64,000 nucleotides of DNA, taken from the NCBI RefSeq assembly GCF_039535785.1, contig NZ_BAAAXV010000009.1, forward strand, positions 620,001-684,000. The letters run 5' to 3'. This stretch comes from Nonomuraea helvata (GTDB taxonomy: Bacteria > Actinomycetota > Actinomycetes > Streptosporangiales > Streptosporangiaceae). A program made the position numbers and the translations under genes. Each line of letters starts with the position of its first letter. Position 1 is the first letter of the stretch. Shown here in pieces: positions 8,036 to 16,320 of the stretch. The notes under the pieces were generated by a model, which saw only the letters and a list, made by a program, of their open reading frames with translations, had not been told where the DNA came from and did no database searches.

Positions 8036-9439
8036 TCAGAACAGGCCCCGCTCCCACGGCCCCCAGATGGCGAACGACCGGCCCTGCTTGGCCTGCACGT
8101 TGACGTACAGCGTGTGGCCGTCGGGCCCGAACGTCGAGCCCGCGAACTCCGCGCCTGGATCGCCGGAGATCGGCTCCAGGCGGCAGAAGTCGAAGATCTC
8201 CGCCGACTTGGTGAGCCCGCGGAGGTAGTTGTCGCCGTCGCCGTCCTCGCACAGCACGAGCGTGCCCCGCTTGCTGGCGGTCACGTTGTCCGGCAGGTCG
8301 AGCGTGGCCGAGCGCGGCGACTCGTAGACGAGCTTCAGCCGCCCGCTCCACGTCTCGTACGCCCAGACCTGCCCCCGTCCCTTGCCGAACCCGGACGGCG
8401 GCGTGTCACCCGGCGCGGTGTCACCGCCCTGGGTGGAGACGAAGTAGACGACGCCCTGGTGGAAGACGGCCCCCTCCAGCCTGGAGAAGACGGCCGCACC
8501 CTCCTCGCGCCCCTGCCGGCCCACGGCCTGCACGGCCTCGTCGTAGGCCGGCCTGCCGGTGAAAGCCGGGTCGGGTTCGTCGATGTCCACCCAGACGGTC
8601 TCGTACGTCGTCCCCGCGCGCTGCCCGACGGACAGGTCCTTGCGCTTGGCGCCCTTGACGGCGAGCATCTGCAGCCTGCCGCCGTCGAGCAGCCGCCCGG
8701 CCTGTACGGGATGCTTCGGCGGCAGGTAACGGTAGAACCCGGAGGCGAAGGAGAAGTTGTCCTCGGTCATGTAGAGCGCGCCCGTCGAGGGGTCGAACGC
8801 CACGGACTCGTGCGGGAACCGGCCGGCTGACTTGATCGGCCTGGCGGTCGCGGCGCGGCCGACCGGCACCTCGAAGATGTAGCCGTGCTTCCGCGTGAGC
8901 TTGGCGTTGTCGCCGCCGGAGAAGTCGTCGGCCACGTCGGGGCCGTTGACCGTCTCCTCGCAGCTCACCCAGGCCCGCCACGCCATGGGGCCGCCCGAGC
9001 AGTTCATCATGGTGCCGTTCAGCGAGGGAGCGCTCTGGATCACCTCGCCGAAACGGCTGACGCGCAGCGTCGAGGTGCCGCCCCCGGCCATCGGGTCGTA
9101 CGCCTTGTCCTTGTCGCCGAACGCGCCGACGGGGCCGTTGACCTCGTGGTTGCGGATCAGGATGGCGCTGCCGTCAGGTCCGGAGAACGCCGCCATGCCG
9201 TCGTGCCTGCCCGGCACGGTCGAGCCGTCGCTGAACCTCTCGCCGGCGGCGCTGAACGAGCGGTACTTGAACCCGTCGGGCAGGTGCAGCCGCACCTTCC
9301 CGTCACGTAGGTCGGCCACGGGCCTCAGCCGCCCGTACCCCGGCACCGGCTTGACGCCGCCCTGCGCGCCCGCGCAGGCCACCCCGGCGAAAGGCCCGGC
9401 GACGGCGATCACATTGGCGATGAAGCGACGACGGTCCAT
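8036..9439 (-). CDS. PhoX-family (DUF839) Tat-secreted protein
   Basis: The 467-residue protein begins MDRRRFIANVIAVAGPFAG, a twin-arginine (Tat) signal with RRRF and a short hydrophobic core. The rest matches the PhoX/DUF839 beta-propeller family: ILIRNHEVNG, MNCSGGPMAWRAWVSCEETVNG, LYMTEDNFSF and FAGSTFGPDG, segments that hold the Ca/Fe ligands in PhoX alkaline phosphatase. It may be a secreted phosphatase, but many DUF839 proteins are uncharacterised. GGGAGG lies seven bases before the ATG. Gene order suggests independent transcription followed by readthrough into acpS. Confidence 0.82.
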   Translation of the reverse strand: MDRRRFIANVIAVAGPFAGVACAGAQGGVKPVPGYGRLRPVADLRDGKVRLHLPDGFKYRSFSAAGERFSDGSTVPGRHDGMAAFSGPDGSAILIRNHEVNGPVGAFGDKDKAYDPMAGGGTSTLRVSRFGEVIQSAPSLNGTMMNCSGGPMAWRAWVSCEETVNGPDVADDFSGGDNAKLTRKHGYIFEVPVGRAATARPIKSAGRFPHESVAFDPSTGALYMTEDNFSFASGFYRYLPPKHPVQAGRLLDGGRLQMLAVKGAKRKDLSVGQRAGTTYETVWVDIDEPDPAFTGRPAYDEAVQAVGRQGREEGAAVFSRLEGAVFHQGVVYFVSTQGGDTAPGDTPPSGFGKGRGQVWAYETWSGRLKLVYESPRSATLDLPDNVTASKRGTLVLCEDGDGDNYLRGLTKSAEIFDFCRLEPISGDPGAEFAGSTFGPDGHTLYVNVQAKQGRSFAIWGPWERGLF

Positions 9440-9543
9440 GAGACCTCCCAGCCTCGAACAGTAGCCGCCGGCGCATCCTCGTATACGTCATTCGCCGAAG
9501 CGACTCTTCCTTCCCCGAACAGAGTCTCGGTAATCCCACGCCT

Positions 9544-9562
9544 TTATCCACAGGCTGTGGAT
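9544..9562. promoter_or_regulatory. DnaA-box-like sequence inside a palindrome
   Basis: TTATCCACA at 9544-9552 is identical to the E. coli consensus DnaA box. It overlaps a perfect 8-bp inverted repeat, ATCCACAG/CTGTGGAT with one base between (9546-9562). It lies in the divergent gap between the PhoX-like gene and coaA, 58 bp upstream of the coaA start. It could be a DnaA site or an operator for another protein. Confidence 0.45.
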
Positions 9563-9607
9563 CACGCCGGGAGTGCCCCGACCATGATCCGGTTTGTCCC
9601 TCATCGC

Positions 9608-9613
9608 TACGCT
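9608..9613 (+). promoter_or_regulatory. -10 element giving a leaderless coaA transcript
   Basis: TACGCT stands six bases before the coaA GTG, so transcription would begin at or next to the start codon. No Shine-Dalgarno precedes the GTG. A clear -35 element is not visible. Leaderless mRNAs with TANNNT at this distance are common in actinomycetes. Confidence 0.4.
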
Positions 9614-9619
9614 GCCTAG

Positions 9620-10537
9620 GTGAACAACGGCTACGTGGAACTGAGCAGGGAGCAGTGGAGCGAGCTCCGCAAGAACACGCCCTTGACTCTCACCGCAGAC
9701 GAGCTGGAAGAGCTTCGCGGCCTCGACGATCCCATCGATCTCACCGAGGTCACCGACATCTACCTCCCCCTCACCCGGCTGCTCAACCTGCACTTCACCG
9801 GGTCCAAGCAGCGCAGCAGCGTGCTGAGCGCGTTTCTCGGGCATCCCGAGCAGCGCGTGCCGTACGTCCTCGGCATCGCGGGCAGCGTCGCGGTGGGCAA
9901 GTCGACGACGGCGCGGCTGCTGCACACGCTGCTGGCCCGCTGGCCCGAGCACCCGCACGTGGAGCTGATCACCACCGACAGCTTCCTCTACCCGAACGCG
10001 GTGCTGGAGTCCAAGGGCATCATGCACCGCAAGGGCTTCCCGGAGAGCTATGACCGCAGGGCGCTGGTCAGGTTCGTGGCCGAGGTGAAGGCGGGGTCGG
10101 CGGAGGTCCGCGCGCCGGTCTACAGCCACCTGGAGTACGACATCGTGCCCGGCGCCACCCAGATCGTGAAAAATCCGGATATCTTGATCATCGAGGGGCT
10201 CAACGTCCTCCAACCGGCCCCGCCCACTTCCCTCGCGGTCAACGACTACTTCGACTTCTCGATCTACGTGGACGCGAAGGTCGAGGACGTCCGCACCTGG
10301 TACGTCGACCGCTTCCACAAGCTCCGCCGCACCGCCTTCGAGGACCCGAAGTCGTACTTCCGATACATCGCGGAGCTTTCGTACGAGGAGGCCACCGACT
10401 TCGCCGTCAACGTCTGGCGCGACATCAACGAGCGCAACCTGGTCGAGAACATCGCCCCCACCCGGGGCCGCGCCGACCTCGTGCTCCAGAAAGGCGCCGA
10501 CCACTCCGTCAGACGAGTACGCCTCCGCCAGACCTGA
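9620..10537 (+). CDS. coaA: Type I pantothenate kinase
   Basis: The 305-residue P-loop kinase has Walker A GSVAVGKST at residues 88-96, then LITTDSFLYPN and KGFPESYD, the CoaA substrate-binding segments, and IIEGLNVLQ. It phosphorylates pantothenate, the first and feedback-controlled step of CoA synthesis. The GTG start at 9620 gives the standard N-terminus with YVELSREQWSELR. The gene is convergent with nothing and is followed 26 bp later by a DUF389 gene. Confidence 0.94.
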   Translation: MNNGYVELSREQWSELRKNTPLTLTADELEELRGLDDPIDLTEVTDIYLPLTRLLNLHFTGSKQRSSVLSAFLGHPEQRVPYVLGIAGSVAVGKSTTARLLHTLLARWPEHPHVELITTDSFLYPNAVLESKGIMHRKGFPESYDRRALVRFVAEVKAGSAEVRAPVYSHLEYDIVPGATQIVKNPDILIIEGLNVLQPAPPTSLAVNDYFDFSIYVDAKVEDVRTWYVDRFHKLRRTAFEDPKSYFRYIAELSYEEATDFAVNVWRDINERNLVENIAPTRGRADLVLQKGADHSVRRVRLRQT

Positions 10538-10548
10538 CCGGCCCCGAC

Positions 10549-10570
10549 ACCACATGGACCACAATGTGGT
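10549..10570. repeat. Inverted repeat at the DUF389 start codon
   Basis: ACCACAT and ATGTGGT, separated by eight bases, form a perfect 7-bp inverted repeat. It overlaps the ATG at 10564 and lies three bases before the alternative GTG start at 10573. Possible operator or translational hairpin. Confidence 0.4.
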
Positions 10571-11499
10571 CTGTGTTGCATCTCCGACTGATCAGCCCCG
10601 CCACCCGCACAGAAGAGGCGACGGCGGTGTTGGAGGACTGCCCAGGCGTCACCAACATCGTCGTCCTGCCCGGCGCCGCCCGCGAGCCGGCCGGCGACGT
10701 GATCCTGTGCGACGCCGCGCGCGAGTCGGCGAACGAGGTGCTGGGCAGGCTCAAGTGGGTGGAGACCGAGGGCTCCATCGCCATCGAGCAGGTCGACTTC
10801 TCGCTGTCCAGAGCGGCGGACCACGCGGTGGACGAGGCGCCCGGCGATCCCGACGACGCCGTGGTGTGGGAGGAACTGGCGCACAAGGTGCACGCCGACT
10901 CCCGCATCACGTGGGCGTACCTCACGTTCCTCGCCATCGCCACCCAGCTCGCGGGCATCGGCGTGCTGCAGAACTCGCCCATCCTGATCGTCGGCGCGAT
11001 GGTGCTCGGGCCGGAGTTCGGCGCGGTCGCGGCCATCTGCTTCGGCCTGCTGCACCGCAGGTGGCACCTGATTGTCACCTCGTTCAGGACGCTGGTCGTC
11101 GGCTTCACGGTGGCGATCGCGATCACGTTCGCCTGCGCGCTGGTCTCGAACTGGCTCGGCTGGATCGACCTCGGCCATCTCAGGGGGAACGAGGAGGTCC
11201 AGTTCATCGTCAAGCCGGACCGGTGGTCGTTCATCGTGGCGCTGCTGGCCGGCGCGGCGGGCGTGCTGTCGATCACGGCGGGCAAGTCGTCGGCCCTGGT
11301 CGGCGTCTTCATCTCGGTCACCACGGTGCCCGCGGCCGGCTACGTGGCCGTCGCGCTGGCGCTGGGTGACTGGGAGGAGGTCTCCGGTTCGGTGTCGCAG
11401 CTCGCGGTCAACATCCTCGGCATGGTCATCGCGGGCACCGGCACGCTGCTGGTGCAGCGGAAATTCTGGCCTCAAGTAGGACGGCGTTCATCCGTCTGA
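10564..11499 (+). CDS. DUF389 multi-pass membrane protein
   Basis: The 311-residue protein has an N-terminal soluble domain of about 105 residues (LHLRLISPATRTEEA, CPGVTNIVVLPGAA) followed by about six hydrophobic helices beginning at WAYLTFLAIATQLAGIG, with the family block PILIVGAMVLGPEFGAVAAICFGLL. Family DUF389 (TIGR00341-like) has no established function. The start could be ATG 10564 or GTG 10573; the second would begin VLHLRLISP as in related proteins. It stands alone between coaA and the ABC operon. Confidence 0.8.
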   Translation: MWSVLHLRLISPATRTEEATAVLEDCPGVTNIVVLPGAAREPAGDVILCDAARESANEVLGRLKWVETEGSIAIEQVDFSLSRAADHAVDEAPGDPDDAVVWEELAHKVHADSRITWAYLTFLAIATQLAGIGVLQNSPILIVGAMVLGPEFGAVAAICFGLLHRRWHLIVTSFRTLVVGFTVAIAITFACALVSNWLGWIDLGHLRGNEEVQFIVKPDRWSFIVALLAGAAGVLSITAGKSSALVGVFISVTTVPAAGYVAVALALGDWEEVSGSVSQLAVNILGMVIAGTGTLLVQRKFWPQVGRRSSV

Positions 11500-11526
11500 A
11501 CGAGGCGGCGGCCCCCGGCCCGGCGA

Positions 11527-11532
11527 TACGGT
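11527..11532 (+). promoter_or_regulatory. -10 element of the ABC operon (leaderless)
   Basis: TACGGT lies seven bases before the ATG of the first ABC gene, again placing the transcription start at the start codon. No ribosome-binding site or good -35 is visible. Confidence 0.35.
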
Positions 11533-11539
11533 CGGGCAC

Positions 11540-12448
11540 ATGCACATCCTCGCCACCGAGGGGCTTACCAAACGCTTCCCCACCGTCACCGCGGTCGATC
11601 AGCTCTCGGTCACCGTGGGACCCGGGGTCACCGGCCTGGTGGGGGCGAACGGCGCGGGCAAGTCGACACTGATCAAGATCCTGCTCGGCCTGCTGCCGCC
11701 CACCGGCGGCAGCGCCAAGGTGCTCGATCTGGACGTGACCGCGCAGGGCGCCGAGATTCGCCGGCTCGTCGGCTACATGCCCGAGCACGAGTGTCTCCCG
11801 CCCGACGTCTCCGCTACCGAGCTGGTCGTCCACCTCGCACAGATGTCCGGCCTGCCACGCACGGCCGCCCGCGAGCGCGCGGCCGACGTGCTCCGCCACG
11901 TCGGCCTGGCAGAAGAGCGCTACCGCGCCGTCGGGGGTTACTCCACGGGCATGAAGCAGCGCGTCAAGCTGGCCCAGGCTCTGGTGCACGACCCCAAACT
12001 GATCTTCCTCGACGAGCCCACCAACGGCCTCGACCCGCGCGGCCGCGACGAGATGCTGACGCTGATCAGGCGCATCGGCACCGAGTTCGGCATCAGCGTG
12101 CTGGTCACCTCCCACCTGCTGGGCGAGCTGGAACGGATCTGCGACCACGTGATCGTCATCGACGCCGGGCGGCTGCTGCGCTCGTCCGCGATCGGCGAGT
12201 TCACCCAGGCCACGCAGACCGTCACGGTCGAGGTCGAGGACGGACTGGAGCCGCTGGCCGCCCGCCTGACCGAGGTCGGGCAGACCGTCTCACGCCAGGG
12301 CCGCCTGCTGGTGGTCAAGGTGCTCGGCCCGGAGACGTTCGACGCGATCAGGGACGCCGCCGTCGAGCTGGACCTCTGCCTCATCCGCCTCGAACAGGGA
12401 CGCCACCGCATCGAGGACGTCTTCAGGGAGGAGGTCGCGGGTGTCTGA
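11540..12448 (+). CDS. ABC transporter ATP-binding protein (first module)
   Basis: A 302-residue ATPase with Walker A GANGAGKST at residues 35-43, signature YSTGMKQR, Walker B LIFLDEPTNGLDPRG and the switch His in VLVTSHLLGELERI. The C-terminal 80 residues are a regulatory extension typical of ABC-2-type exporters. It is the first of four overlapping genes; the permease start lies eight bases inside its end. Export of a peptide, drug or lipid is likely by family, but the substrate cannot be inferred. Confidence 0.9.
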   Translation: MHILATEGLTKRFPTVTAVDQLSVTVGPGVTGLVGANGAGKSTLIKILLGLLPPTGGSAKVLDLDVTAQGAEIRRLVGYMPEHECLPPDVSATELVVHLAQMSGLPRTAARERAADVLRHVGLAEERYRAVGGYSTGMKQRVKLAQALVHDPKLIFLDEPTNGLDPRGRDEMLTLIRRIGTEFGISVLVTSHLLGELERICDHVIVIDAGRLLRSSAIGEFTQATQTVTVEVEDGLEPLAARLTEVGQTVSRQGRLLVVKVLGPETFDAIRDAAVELDLCLIRLEQGRHRIEDVFREEVAGV

Positions 12449-13298
12449 GATCTATGACATCGGTTACCGCCACTACGACGGCCCCCGGCTCGGCCGCGCC
12501 TACGCGACCAGGGCGCTCACCGTGCACAGCCTGCGCGGCATCTTCGGCCTCGGGCGCACGGCCCGCAGCAAGATCATGCCGTTCTCCCTCTTCGCCATCA
12601 TGCTGCTGCCGGCCGTCGTGGCCATCGCGACGATGGCCCTGGCCCAGCAGCGCATCCTCCCCTACAGCGGCTTCGCCGTCATCATGCAGGCCGTGGTGGC
12701 GGTCTTCCTGGCCTCCCAGGCGCCCACCGTGGTCGCGCCCGACCTGCGCTACCGCGTGCTGCCGCTCTATCTCTCGCGTCCGGTCTCGATCGCCGAGTAC
12801 GTGGGCGCCAAGGTGGCGGCGATGACCCTGGCGCTCTTCCTGCTGGTGGCGGCGCCCCTGACGTTGATCTACATCGGCGAGGTGGTGGTGGACATGCCGG
12901 GGCCGCCGGCCACCGGCGAGTTCCTGGGCTCGGTGCTCATGGCGCTGCTGCTGGCACTGCTGCTGTCGGCGTTCGGGCTGGCGCTGGCCTCGTTCACGCC
13001 GCGGCGCGGGCTCGGCGTCGCCTCGGTGATCGTCGTCTACCTGCTGTCGGTGGGGTCGGTGCCGTTGATGTACACGACGCTCTACTCCTCCGGCTACGAG
13101 TCCGCGGCCGCCTGGGCCTGGCTGGCCAACCCGTTCTGGTTGGTGGACTCCGTACAGTCCTGGCTGTTCGACACTCCGCCGCACATCCCCGAAGGCGACT
13201 ACCCGAGCGGCCCCGTCTCGGCCACGGTCCTCGTGGTGCTGGTGGCTCTCGCCCTGGCCGCTCTCGCGCTGCGCTACAGGAAGGCGGCCTCGCGGTGA
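12441..13298 (+). CDS. ABC-2-type transporter permease (first module)
   Basis: A 285-residue membrane protein starting at GTG 12441 (SEIYDIGYRHYDGPRLGR). After a cytoplasmic N-terminus it has about six hydrophobic helices, for example FSLFAIMLLPAVVAIATMALA and FLGSVLMALLLALLLSAFGLALASF. APDLRYRVLPLYLSRPVS is a cytoplasmic loop typical of ABC-2 permeases. It overlaps the upstream ATPase by eight bases and the downstream ATPase by four (GTGA), so the genes are translationally coupled. Confidence 0.85.
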   Translation: MSEIYDIGYRHYDGPRLGRAYATRALTVHSLRGIFGLGRTARSKIMPFSLFAIMLLPAVVAIATMALAQQRILPYSGFAVIMQAVVAVFLASQAPTVVAPDLRYRVLPLYLSRPVSIAEYVGAKVAAMTLALFLLVAAPLTLIYIGEVVVDMPGPPATGEFLGSVLMALLLALLLSAFGLALASFTPRRGLGVASVIVVYLLSVGSVPLMYTTLYSSGYESAAAWAWLANPFWLVDSVQSWLFDTPPHIPEGDYPSGPVSATVLVVLVALALAALALRYRKAASR

Positions 13299-14209
13299 AG
13301 ATCGAGCTGTCTCAGGTTTCCCGCTGGTACGGCAACGTGGTGGCGGTCAACGACGTCACCATGACGATCGGCCCCGGCGTCACGGGCCTGCTCGGCCCCA
13401 ACGGGGCGGGCAAGTCCACGCTCCTCCACATGATGGCCGGCTTCCTGGCCCCGTCGGGCGGCTCGGTCACGCTGGACGGGAATCGGGTCTGGAAGAACCA
13501 CCACATCTACCGGAACATCGGCCTGGTCCCGGAGCGGGAGGGCGTGTATGGCTTCCTCACCGGATGGCAGTTCGTCCTCTCCGCCGCCCGCCTCCACGGC
13601 CTGAGCGACCCGGTCGAGGCCGCCCGCAAGGCCCTGGCCACGGTCGAGATGGAGGAGCCCAAGGACCGCCGCGTGGAGACGTACTCGAAGGGCATGCGCC
13701 AGCGGGTCAAGGTGGCCGCCGCGCTCGTCCACGACCCGCCGGTGCTCCTGCTCGACGAGCCGTTCAACGGCATGGACCCTCGCCAGCGCCTCCACCTCAT
13801 GGACCTGATCCGCGCCATGGGCACGGCGGGCAAGACGATCCTGTTCAGCTCCCACATCCTGGAGGAGGTCGAACGGGTAGCCCAGCACATCGAGGTCCTG
13901 GTGGCGGGGCGGCACGCGGCGTCGGGCAACTTCCGCGAGATCAGGCGGCTGATGACCGACAGACCCCACCTGTTCATGATCCGTTCGAGCGACGACAGGA
14001 AGCTCGCCGCCGCCCTCATGCGCGACCAGTCGACGGGCGGCATCACCCTGCGTCCCGACGGCCTCGAGGTTCAGGCCACCGAGTTCCGGCGCTTCGCCTG
14101 GCTGCTCCCCCGGGTGGCGCAGGCGGAGGGCGTACGCCTGCACCAGGTCTCCCCCGCGGACGAGGACCTGGAGAGCGTCTTCGCCTACCTGATCAACAGG
14201 AGCACCTGA
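13295..14209 (+). CDS. ABC transporter ATP-binding protein (second module)
   Basis: A 304-residue ATPase, paralogous to the first one: Walker A GPNGAGKST, signature YSKGMRQR, Walker B VLLLDEPFNGMDPRQ, switch SSHILEEVERVAQ. GTG start at 13295 overlaps the preceding permease stop. Its stop overlaps the ATG of the next permease by one base (TGATG). Two complete ATPase-permease pairs in one operon suggest either a heteromeric exporter or two related transporters expressed together. Confidence 0.9.
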   Translation: MKIELSQVSRWYGNVVAVNDVTMTIGPGVTGLLGPNGAGKSTLLHMMAGFLAPSGGSVTLDGNRVWKNHHIYRNIGLVPEREGVYGFLTGWQFVLSAARLHGLSDPVEAARKALATVEMEEPKDRRVETYSKGMRQRVKVAAALVHDPPVLLLDEPFNGMDPRQRLHLMDLIRAMGTAGKTILFSSHILEEVERVAQHIEVLVAGRHAASGNFREIRRLMTDRPHLFMIRSSDDRKLAAALMRDQSTGGITLRPDGLEVQATEFRRFAWLLPRVAQAEGVRLHQVSPADEDLESVFAYLINRST

Positions 14210-14925
14210 TGAATCCAGTCGTTGCAGGTATCACCTACCGGGCCCTGCTCGGTAGGCGCCGCATCATCCTGCTGCTTCTGCTGCCCTTGGCACTGATCGG
14301 CCTGGCCGTGCTCTTCCGCGTGCTCAGCGGAGGCGACCAGCGCGCGGCCGTGGAGCTGATGCAGAAGTTCGCCATCGGCACCATGCTGCCCCTGCTCGGC
14401 CTGATCGCCGGCACGGGCGTCATCGCTCCGGAGATCGACGACGGCACGATCCTCCATCTGATGTCCAAGCCGATCTCCCGCCCGGTCATCGCCCAGACCA
14501 AGTTCCTGGTGGCTGTCTCCCTGATGGCCCTGTTCGGCGCCGTGCCCACCTACCTGGCGGCCTGGATCATGGCCGGCAACGAGGACGGCATCGCCCCAGG
14601 CTTCGCCCTGGGAGCCCTGGTGGCCGGCATCGCGTACGCCGCCCTCTTCCTCCTGCTGGGCGTCATCACCCGGCACGCGGTCACGATCGGCATCATCTAC
14701 GCCATCGTCTGGGAGAGCGTGGTGGGTGGCTTCATGCCGGGCGCCCACAAGTTCTCGATCCAGCAATGGGGTCAGACGATAGCCAAACAGATCTCCGACT
14801 CCACCTTCATCGACGCGGACGTCGCGCTGAGCTTCGCCCTACCCGCCCTCATCGTCGTCACTGTCGTCGGCGTGCTCTGGGCGGGAGAGCGGCTGCGGGT
14901 CTTCTCGCTCACCGGGGACGAATAA
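14209..14925 (+). CDS. ABC-2-type transporter permease (second module)
   Basis: A 238-residue membrane protein starting MNPVVAGITYRALLGRRR, then about six helices: IILLLLLPLALIGLAVLF, FAIGTMLPLLGLIAGTGVI, FLVAVSLMALFGAVPTYLAAWI and others. IDDGTILHLMSKPISRP is the cytoplasmic loop that fits ABC-2 permeases that couple to DEPxNG ATPases. ATG 14209 is chosen because it overlaps the upstream stop. Last gene of the operon. Confidence 0.85.
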   Translation: MNPVVAGITYRALLGRRRIILLLLLPLALIGLAVLFRVLSGGDQRAAVELMQKFAIGTMLPLLGLIAGTGVIAPEIDDGTILHLMSKPISRPVIAQTKFLVAVSLMALFGAVPTYLAAWIMAGNEDGIAPGFALGALVAGIAYAALFLLLGVITRHAVTIGIIYAIVWESVVGGFMPGAHKFSIQQWGQTIAKQISDSTFIDADVALSFALPALIVVTVVGVLWAGERLRVFSLTGDE

Positions 14926-14929
14926 GCGA

Positions 14930-14958
14930 ACGGCCCGCGGGATCATCCCGCGGGCCGT
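14930..14958. terminator. Bidirectional terminator between ABC operon and glmM
   Basis: A perfect 13-bp stem, ACGGCCCGCGGGA/TCCCGCGGGCCGT with loop TCA, lies five bases after the permease stop and 15 bases before the glmM stop on the other strand. The genes converge here. Confidence 0.8.
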
Positions 14959-14972
14959 CACTCAAGAGACGC

Positions 14973-16319
14973 TCAGGCGCAGACCTTGCGTACGACGTCG
15001 GCGAGGCGCTCCGCCACCTGGGTGGCGTGCTCCTCCGACGCGGCCTCCACCATGACGCGGATCATCGGCTCCGTGCCGCTCGGCCTGATCAGGACCCGGC
15101 CCGTCTCGCCCAGCTCGGCCTCCGCCTCCGCGACGGCGGCCAGCAGGTCGGGCGCCGAGGCCTTGCCCTTGTCCACGCCCTTGACGTTGATCAGGATCTG
15201 CGGCAGCGGCGTCATCACCGCGGCCAGCTCCTTCAGCGGCACGCCCGACTTGGCCACCACGCCCAGCAGGTGGAGCGAGGTGAGCAGGCCGTCGCCGGTG
15301 GTCGCGTGGTCGAGCATGATGACGTGGCCCGACTGCTCGCCGCCGAGGTTGAAGCCGTCGGACTTCATCCGCTCCAGCACGTAACGGTCGCCCACCGCGG
15401 TCTCCACCACGGTGATGCCCGCATCGCGCATGGCCAGCTTGAAGCCCAGGTTGGACATCACGGTCGCCACCACGGTGTCCTTGGCCAGCAGGCCCTCGCC
15501 ATGCATGGCGGCGGCGAGGATGGCCATGATGCGGTCACCGTCGATGATCGCGCCCGTGTGGTCGATCGCCAGGCAGCGGTCGGCGTCGCCGTCGTAGGCC
15601 ACGCCGAGGTCGGCCCCGCGCGACACGACCACCTGCTGGAGCTTCTCCAGGTGGGTGGAGCCGTGGCCCGCGTTGATGTTGAGGCCGTCGGGCCTGGCGC
15701 CGATGGCCTCGACCCTGGCGCCCGCGCGGACCAGCGCCTCGGGAGCCACCATGTGGGCGGCCCCATGAGCGCAGTCGACCACGATGTCGAGCCCGTCGAG
15801 GGCCGCGTTCATCGTGGTCAGCACGTGAGAGATGTACCGGTTGGCCTCACCGTACGCGTCCCGCACCCGGCCCACGCCGGAGCCGACGGGAAAGGTCCAC
15901 TCCTCGCCCAGGCGCCGCTCGATCTCGTCCTCGACCGCGTCGGACAGCTTGAAGCCGCCACGCGCCAGGAACTTGATGCCGTTGTCAGGCGCCGGATTGT
16001 GCGAGGCCGACAGCATGACGCCGAGATCGGCGCCGAGCGCTGCGGTGAGGTGGGCGACGGCCGGGGTGGGCAGCACGCCGAGGCGCAGCACGTCCACACC
16101 AGACGCCGCAAGGCCGGCGACCACTGCGGCCTCGAGAAATTCTCCCGAGGCACGCGGGTCCCGGCCTACGACAGCCACCGGTCGGCGCCCGGTGGCTGCG
16201 AACGCGCCTGCATCGCCGAGGACGTGAGCCGCCGCGACCGCGAGGTCCATGGCGAGCTGCGCCGTGAGGTCGCGGCCGGCGACCCCACGGACCCCGTCGG
16301 TGCCGAAGAGGCGCGCCAA
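14973..16319 (-). CDS. glmM: Phosphoglucosamine mutase
   Basis: A 448-residue enzyme converting GlcN-6-P to GlcN-1-P for UDP-GlcNAc. The start is TTG 16319, which gives the canonical LARLFGTDGVRG N-terminus; it lies one base after the rpsI stop. The phosphoserine loop MLSASHNP has Ser106, the Mg-binding loop is VAYDGDADRCL, the sugar-binding loop is GGEQSGHVI and the phosphate-binding loop near the end is IRPSGTEPMIRVM. No good ribosome-binding site precedes the TTG, so translation probably depends on coupling to rpsI. A longer frame upstream lies within rpsI and is not used. Confidence 0.92.
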   Translation of the reverse strand: MARLFGTDGVRGVAGRDLTAQLAMDLAVAAAHVLGDAGAFAATGRRPVAVVGRDPRASGEFLEAAVVAGLAASGVDVLRLGVLPTPAVAHLTAALGADLGVMLSASHNPAPDNGIKFLARGGFKLSDAVEDEIERRLGEEWTFPVGSGVGRVRDAYGEANRYISHVLTTMNAALDGLDIVVDCAHGAAHMVAPEALVRAGARVEAIGARPDGLNINAGHGSTHLEKLQQVVVSRGADLGVAYDGDADRCLAIDHTGAIIDGDRIMAILAAAMHGEGLLAKDTVVATVMSNLGFKLAMRDAGITVVETAVGDRYVLERMKSDGFNLGGEQSGHVIMLDHATTGDGLLTSLHLLGVVAKSGVPLKELAAVMTPLPQILINVKGVDKGKASAPDLLAAVAEAEAELGETGRVLIRPSGTEPMIRVMVEAASEEHATQVAERLADVVRKVCA

Positions 16320-16320
16320 T

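Noticed and set aside
6100..8103. 667-codon plus-strand frame opposite nnr and acpS
   Set aside because: It mirrors two enzymes with complete motifs on the other strand and has low-complexity His/Arg/Pro composition.
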